Shown here: positions 61,274-64,000 of the stretch, one piece after another
Layout: the number at the start of each line of letters is the position of its first letter
Position numbering within the stretch: the stretch's first letter is position 1
Translations under genes and position numbers: made by a program
Notes under the pieces: generated by a model
Database searches by the model: none
What the model was told of the DNA's origin: nothing
What the model saw: the letters and a program-made list of their open reading frames with translations, nothing else
Source of the DNA: CAIVAT01 sp964355945
GTDB lineage: Bacteria; Bacteroidota; Bacteroidia; Bacteroidales; FEN-979
NCBI GenBank assembly: GCA_964355945.1
Contig: CAYHGE010000006.1
Coordinates: forward strand, 1 to 64,000
DNA length: 64,000 nucleotides
Direction of reading: 5' to 3'

Positions 61274-62248
61274 ATGAGCAAGGTAAAGTATAAATTCAAT
61301 AAAAAGTCTTTAACCTTCGACCGGGTGCATACAACGATGCGGAAGCGTTTGTTGTACTTTTTCTCGCATCTTTCGACGGGTGTTGTATTTGCAGCTGTTG
61401 TGCTGGTCATTGCCTATAATTTCCTGGATTCACCAAAGGAAAAATCCCAGAAGCGGGAAATCGACGAAATGAAGTTACAGTATCAGATTTTAAATGACCA
61501 GCTCGACAAGGTAACAAACATTTTGGCCGACCTCCAGGACAGGGATGACAACATTTACAGGGTTATTTTCGAATCAGAGCCCATCCCCAATTCGATCCGT
61601 TCGGCCGGTATTGGTGGAATTGACCGGTATGAGGCATTAAAAGGCTACTCCAATTCGGAACTGATGATTGAGACCGAAAAAAATATGGATAAAATTCTGG
61701 GGAAGCTTTATGTTCAGTCAAAATCATTCGATGAAGTTTTCAGCCTGGCGAAGAACAAAGAGAAGATGCTGGTCTCCATCCCTGCAATTCAACCTGTCAA
61801 CAACAAGGATCTCAAGAGGATCGGTTCTTATTTCGGCTCCAGGATGGATCCATTTTACAAGGTAAGGAAATTTCATGAGGGCATGGATTTTTCAGCACCT
61901 GTCGGAACCGAAGTATATGCCACAGGAAATGGCACCGTTACCATCGCAGGCCGCGATATCGAAGGCGGTTACGGCAATGAGATACGGATCGATCACGGGT
62001 ACAACTATCAAACCGGCTATGCCCATCTTTCCAGGATATTTGTAAAACCCGGCCAGAAAATACTGCGGGGACAAATCATTGGTTATGTTGGTAATACAGG
62101 GAAATCAACATCTCCGCATTTGCATTATGAAGTGAAGAAAAACGGGGTACCGGTTAACCCAATCTATTTCTTTTTTAATGATATAACCCCAGAACAATTT
62201 CAGATGATGCTTGAATTGTCTGCCCGTCCTTCACAAACCATGGATTAG
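61274..62248 (+). CDS. M23-family (LytM) metallopeptidase with N-terminal membrane anchor
   Basis: 324 aa from the ATG at 61274. A transmembrane helix (about 28-48, YFFSHLSTGVVFAAVVLVI) and a coiled-coil segment precede a LytM peptidase domain (about 180-300). The zinc site is intact: His and Asp in FHEGMDFSAP and the HLHYE motif, with YAHLS giving the other catalytic His. M23 enzymes cut peptide crosslinks in peptidoglycan and take part in cell division and elongation. The following MerR gene starts 10 bases later. Confidence 0.9.
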   Translation: MSKVKYKFNKKSLTFDRVHTTMRKRLLYFFSHLSTGVVFAAVVLVIAYNFLDSPKEKSQKREIDEMKLQYQILNDQLDKVTNILADLQDRDDNIYRVIFESEPIPNSIRSAGIGGIDRYEALKGYSNSELMIETEKNMDKILGKLYVQSKSFDEVFSLAKNKEKMLVSIPAIQPVNNKDLKRIGSYFGSRMDPFYKVRKFHEGMDFSAPVGTEVYATGNGTVTIAGRDIEGGYGNEIRIDHGYNYQTGYAHLSRIFVKPGQKILRGQIIGYVGNTGKSTSPHLHYEVKKNGVPVNPIYFFFNDITPEQFQMMLELSARPSQTMD

Positions 62249-62258
62249 TCTGTAATAA

Positions 62259-62594
62259 ATGCTAAGGAAAACAAATAAAATTGAAAAAGTCTATTATTCC
62301 ATCGGGGAAGTAGCTGAGCTTTTTGACGTAAATGCTTCTTTAATAAGGTTTTGGGAAAAAGAGTTTGACATCCTTAAGCCTATGAAGAATAAAAAAGGCA
62401 ACCGGTTGTTTACACAAATGGATCTGGATAACCTTCGGATCATATACCACCTTGTAAAAGAGCGGGGATTTACACTACAGGGAGCAAAAGACAAACTCAG
62501 AGAGAACAAGGAAGATGTTGTGAACAAAGTGGCAGCCATTGATTCCCTGAACAGGATCAAAGGATTTCTGCTTGAAATAAAGGAGCAGATGTAA
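62259..62594 (+). CDS. MerR-family transcriptional regulator
   Basis: 111 aa. A winged helix-turn-helix at the N-terminus (YYSIGEVAELFDVNASLIRF, then WEKEFDILKP and RLFTQMDLDNLR) is typical of the MerR fold; the C-terminal helix is short and no cysteine-rich or ligand pocket is seen. It overlaps the alkyltransferase-like gene by one base. Targets cannot be read from the sequence; both neighbours are plausible co-transcribed partners. Confidence 0.88.
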   Translation: MLRKTNKIEKVYYSIGEVAELFDVNASLIRFWEKEFDILKPMKNKKGNRLFTQMDLDNLRIIYHLVKERGFTLQGAKDKLRENKEDVVNKVAAIDSLNRIKGFLLEIKEQM

Positions 62595-62947
62595 TGGCAG
62601 TATCTGCAAAACCCGCTTCCCAGTCATTTTTTGAAAATGTTTTTGATGTAGTCAGGCTGATTCCCCATGGCCGTGTTACCTCTTATGGAGCAATTGCAGA
62701 ATACCTCGGCTCGCGGGGCTCTGCCAGGATGGTAGGCTGGGCAATGAACGCATCACATACCATGGTCACCAGCATACCGGCACACCGCGTGGTGAACAGA
62801 AACGGGTTGCTAACCGGCAAGCATCACTTCGAAAGCCCGTTAATCATGCAGCAACTGCTTGAAAGCGAAGGCATGACAGTTATTGAAGATCAAATTATCG
62901 GATTTGAGAAAGTTTTCTGGAATCCGGTGAAAGAATTACAAATGTGA
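62594..62947 (+). CDS. atl: Alkyltransferase-like protein (ATL, MGMT family)
   Basis: 117 aa, one domain, matching the DNA-binding C-terminal part of O6-alkylguanine-DNA alkyltransferase. IPHGRVTSYGAIAEYLGSRG and the recognition helix are conserved, but the active-site PCHRV is PAHRV here, with Ala63 in place of the alkyl-accepting Cys. Such ATL proteins bind O6-alkylguanine and flag it for nucleotide excision repair rather than repairing it themselves. It overlaps the MerR gene by one base. Confidence 0.88.
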   Translation: MAVSAKPASQSFFENVFDVVRLIPHGRVTSYGAIAEYLGSRGSARMVGWAMNASHTMVTSIPAHRVVNRNGLLTGKHHFESPLIMQQLLESEGMTVIEDQIIGFEKVFWNPVKELQM

Positions 62948-62959
62948 AACACCTCCCCC

Positions 62960-63010
62960 CCCGTCCCCTTCTCCTTGAGGAGAAGGGGTGCAGGGGATGA
63001 GGTTAATTAA
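62960..63010 (-). repeat. 51-bp dispersed repeat, copy 2
   Basis: On the minus strand it aligns with 25520-25570 at 46 of 51 positions. It contains an 11-base perfect stem with a TG loop (62965-62988, CCCCTTCTCCT and AGGAGAAGGGG). It lies between the ATL gene and mrp, and a T tract does not follow, so a terminator role is uncertain. Confidence 0.75.
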
Positions 63011-63038
63011 ATGCGAAATACTAAATCTGAAATTTGAA

Positions 63039-64000
63039 ATGAAAATAGATAACTCAATAATAGTTGATGCCCTAAGGCACGTGGATGACCCGGATTTGAG
63101 AAAGGACCTGGTCACACTGAATATGATCGAGAATGTTGCCATCGATGGCAATAAGGTATCCTTTGATGTGGTACTGACAACTCCGGCATGTCCGTTGAAA
63201 AACCAGATTAAACAGGCATGTCTTGATGCAATCCATCAGTACGTTGATCCTGCCCTTGAGGTTGAAATCAATATGACTTCCAGGGTTACCTCCCGCCGCA
63301 AGGAGACCGATGCGATGTTAAAAGAGGTTAAGAACATCATTGCCGTCGGTTCCGGCAAAGGTGGTGTCGGTAAATCGACCGTTGCTGTAAACCTGGCCAT
63401 TGCGCTGGCAAAAGCCGGGGCAAAGGTAGGTCTGATCGATGCAGATATTTACGGTCCGTCGATCCCCATGATGTTTGGCATGCTTACTGAACGGCCCACA
63501 GGATTCGACAAAGATGGCAAGACTTATGTTTACCCTTTTGAGAAATTCGGAATCAAGGTGCTCTCGATCGGTTTTTTCGTTGACCAGTCAAAAGCCCTTA
63601 TCTGGCGCGGACCGATGGCCTCCATGGCACTTCGTCAGCTTTTCAATGATGCAGAATGGGGTGCACTTGACTACATGGTGATCGACCTCCCTCCCGGTAC
63701 CGGCGATATTCCGCTCACGCTCATCCAGGATTTCCCGCTGACCGGAGCCATCATCGTAAGCACACCCCAGCAGGTTGCGATTGCTGATGTGCGAAAGGCA
63801 GCCGATATGTTCCGAAACGACAAGATCAACATTCCCATCCTCGGCCTTGTTGAAAACATGTCTTTTTTCTCACCCCCGGATGCCCCTGAAAGAAAATATT
63901 TTATCTTTGGAGAAGGGGAATGTGCCAAGTTTGCTAAGGAACTCAACATCCCGATTCTGGGTCAGATCCCGATCGTGTCGGCCATTGCTGACTCCGGCGA
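63039..64000 (+). CDS. mrp: Mrp/ApbC-type iron-sulfur cluster carrier ATPase (runs off the window)
   Basis: At least 320 aa; no stop codon occurs before the end of the window. The N-terminal MIP18/DUF59 domain (about 1-85, ALRHVDDPDLRKDLVTL) is followed by the deviant Walker A GKGGVGKSTVAVNLA of P-loop ATPases (about 111-125). Later motifs LIDADIYGPSIPMMFG, MVIDLPPGTGDIPLT and STPQQVAIADVRKA all match Mrp/NBP35 proteins. It delivers Fe-S clusters to target enzymes. The start is the ATG at 63039, just after a repeat. The C-terminal CxxC motif is not yet reached. Confidence 0.95.
   Translation, partial: MKIDNSIIVDALRHVDDPDLRKDLVTLNMIENVAIDGNKVSFDVVLTTPACPLKNQIKQACLDAIHQYVDPALEVEINMTSRVTSRRKETDAMLKEVKNIIAVGSGKGGVGKSTVAVNLAIALAKAGAKVGLIDADIYGPSIPMMFGMLTERPTGFDKDGKTYVYPFEKFGIKVLSIGFFVDQSKALIWRGPMASMALRQLFNDAEWGALDYMVIDLPPGTGDIPLTLIQDFPLTGAIIVSTPQQVAIADVRKAADMFRNDKINIPILGLVENMSFFSPPDAPERKYFIFGEGECAKFAKELNIPILGQIPIVSAIADSG

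Noticed and set aside
62965..62988. Rho-independent terminator after the ATL gene
   Set aside because: The stem is strong, but no T-run follows on either strand and it belongs to a dispersed repeat, so a terminator cannot be claimed.
1..64000. tRNA, rRNA or intact insertion-sequence genes
   Set aside because: I found no cloverleaf-like stretch in the spacers and no transposase or integrase frame among the large frames.

Overview
This window looks like chromosomal DNA of a free-living member of the Bacteroidota, probably Bacteroidales-like and probably a metagenome assembly, since exactly 100 N at 43407-43506 mark a scaffold gap. The evidence for the phylum is a TonB receptor with a carboxypeptidase-regulatory-like domain, a metalloprotease with a C-terminal sorting domain of the type IX secretion system (T9SS), GldH, DUF4296 and DUF5686 proteins, RicT, a probable GlsA/GlsB glycine-lipid pair, an UpxY antiterminator, and many promoters with the TAnnTTTG -7 element of this phylum. 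I see no tRNA, rRNA, CRISPR array or intact transposase.

Layout. 0.1-9.7 kb: TonB receptor and lipoprotein, facing a DUF4296 / OmpH-like / recQ operon, then kdsD and a DUF5686 outer-membrane protein. 9.8-17.5 kb: lptB, pssA, an alginate-export-type porin, queA, tatA, a secreted 1-Cys peroxiredoxin, a serine hydrolase and a small lipoprotein. 17.5-25.5 kb: a large M4 metalloprotease (T9SS cargo), an RlmI-type methyltransferase, a LegB-type sugar-nucleotide dehydratase and a Wzi-like outer-membrane protein, with several repeat-rich spacers. 25.6-46.3 kb: one long minus-strand surface-polysaccharide locus. 46.6-49 kb: a biotin-dependent carboxyltransferase and its biotin carrier. 49-64 kb: housekeeping genes (engB, glsA/glsB, rpsT, mutS2, PBP1A, gldH, ricT, alaS, an M23 peptidase, a MerR regulator, an alkyltransferase-like protein and mrp).

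The polysaccharide locus reads in transcription order: upxY; a TviB-type UDP-aminosugar dehydrogenase; fnlA/capE; fnlB/capF; fnlC/capG; wzy; wzx; two GT4 transferases; an acyltransferase; another GT4; a RhuM gene with an hsdR stub; an epimerase; a glycosyltransferase; a methyltransferase; a WbuB-like transferase; an NAD-dependent epimerase/reductase; an exosortase-family membrane protein; and a WecA-type initiating transferase. FnlA-FnlB-FnlC make UDP-L-FucNAc, WbuB-type enzymes transfer it, and WecA-type enzymes start the lipid-linked unit, so a FucNAc-containing, Wzx/Wzy-assembled polymer is the simplest reading.

Most notable points: (1) the exosortase-family protein has His where the family normally has its catalytic Arg; (2) a fragment of a type I restriction locus (rhuM plus the first codons of hsdR) sits inside the polysaccharide operon; (3) repeat tracts of intergenic type appear in frame inside three conserved genes, rlmI, alaS and mutS2; (4) a MITE-like element with terminal inverted repeats and TTA flanks lies at 23.5 kb, and a 51-bp repeat occurs twice, 37 kb apart.
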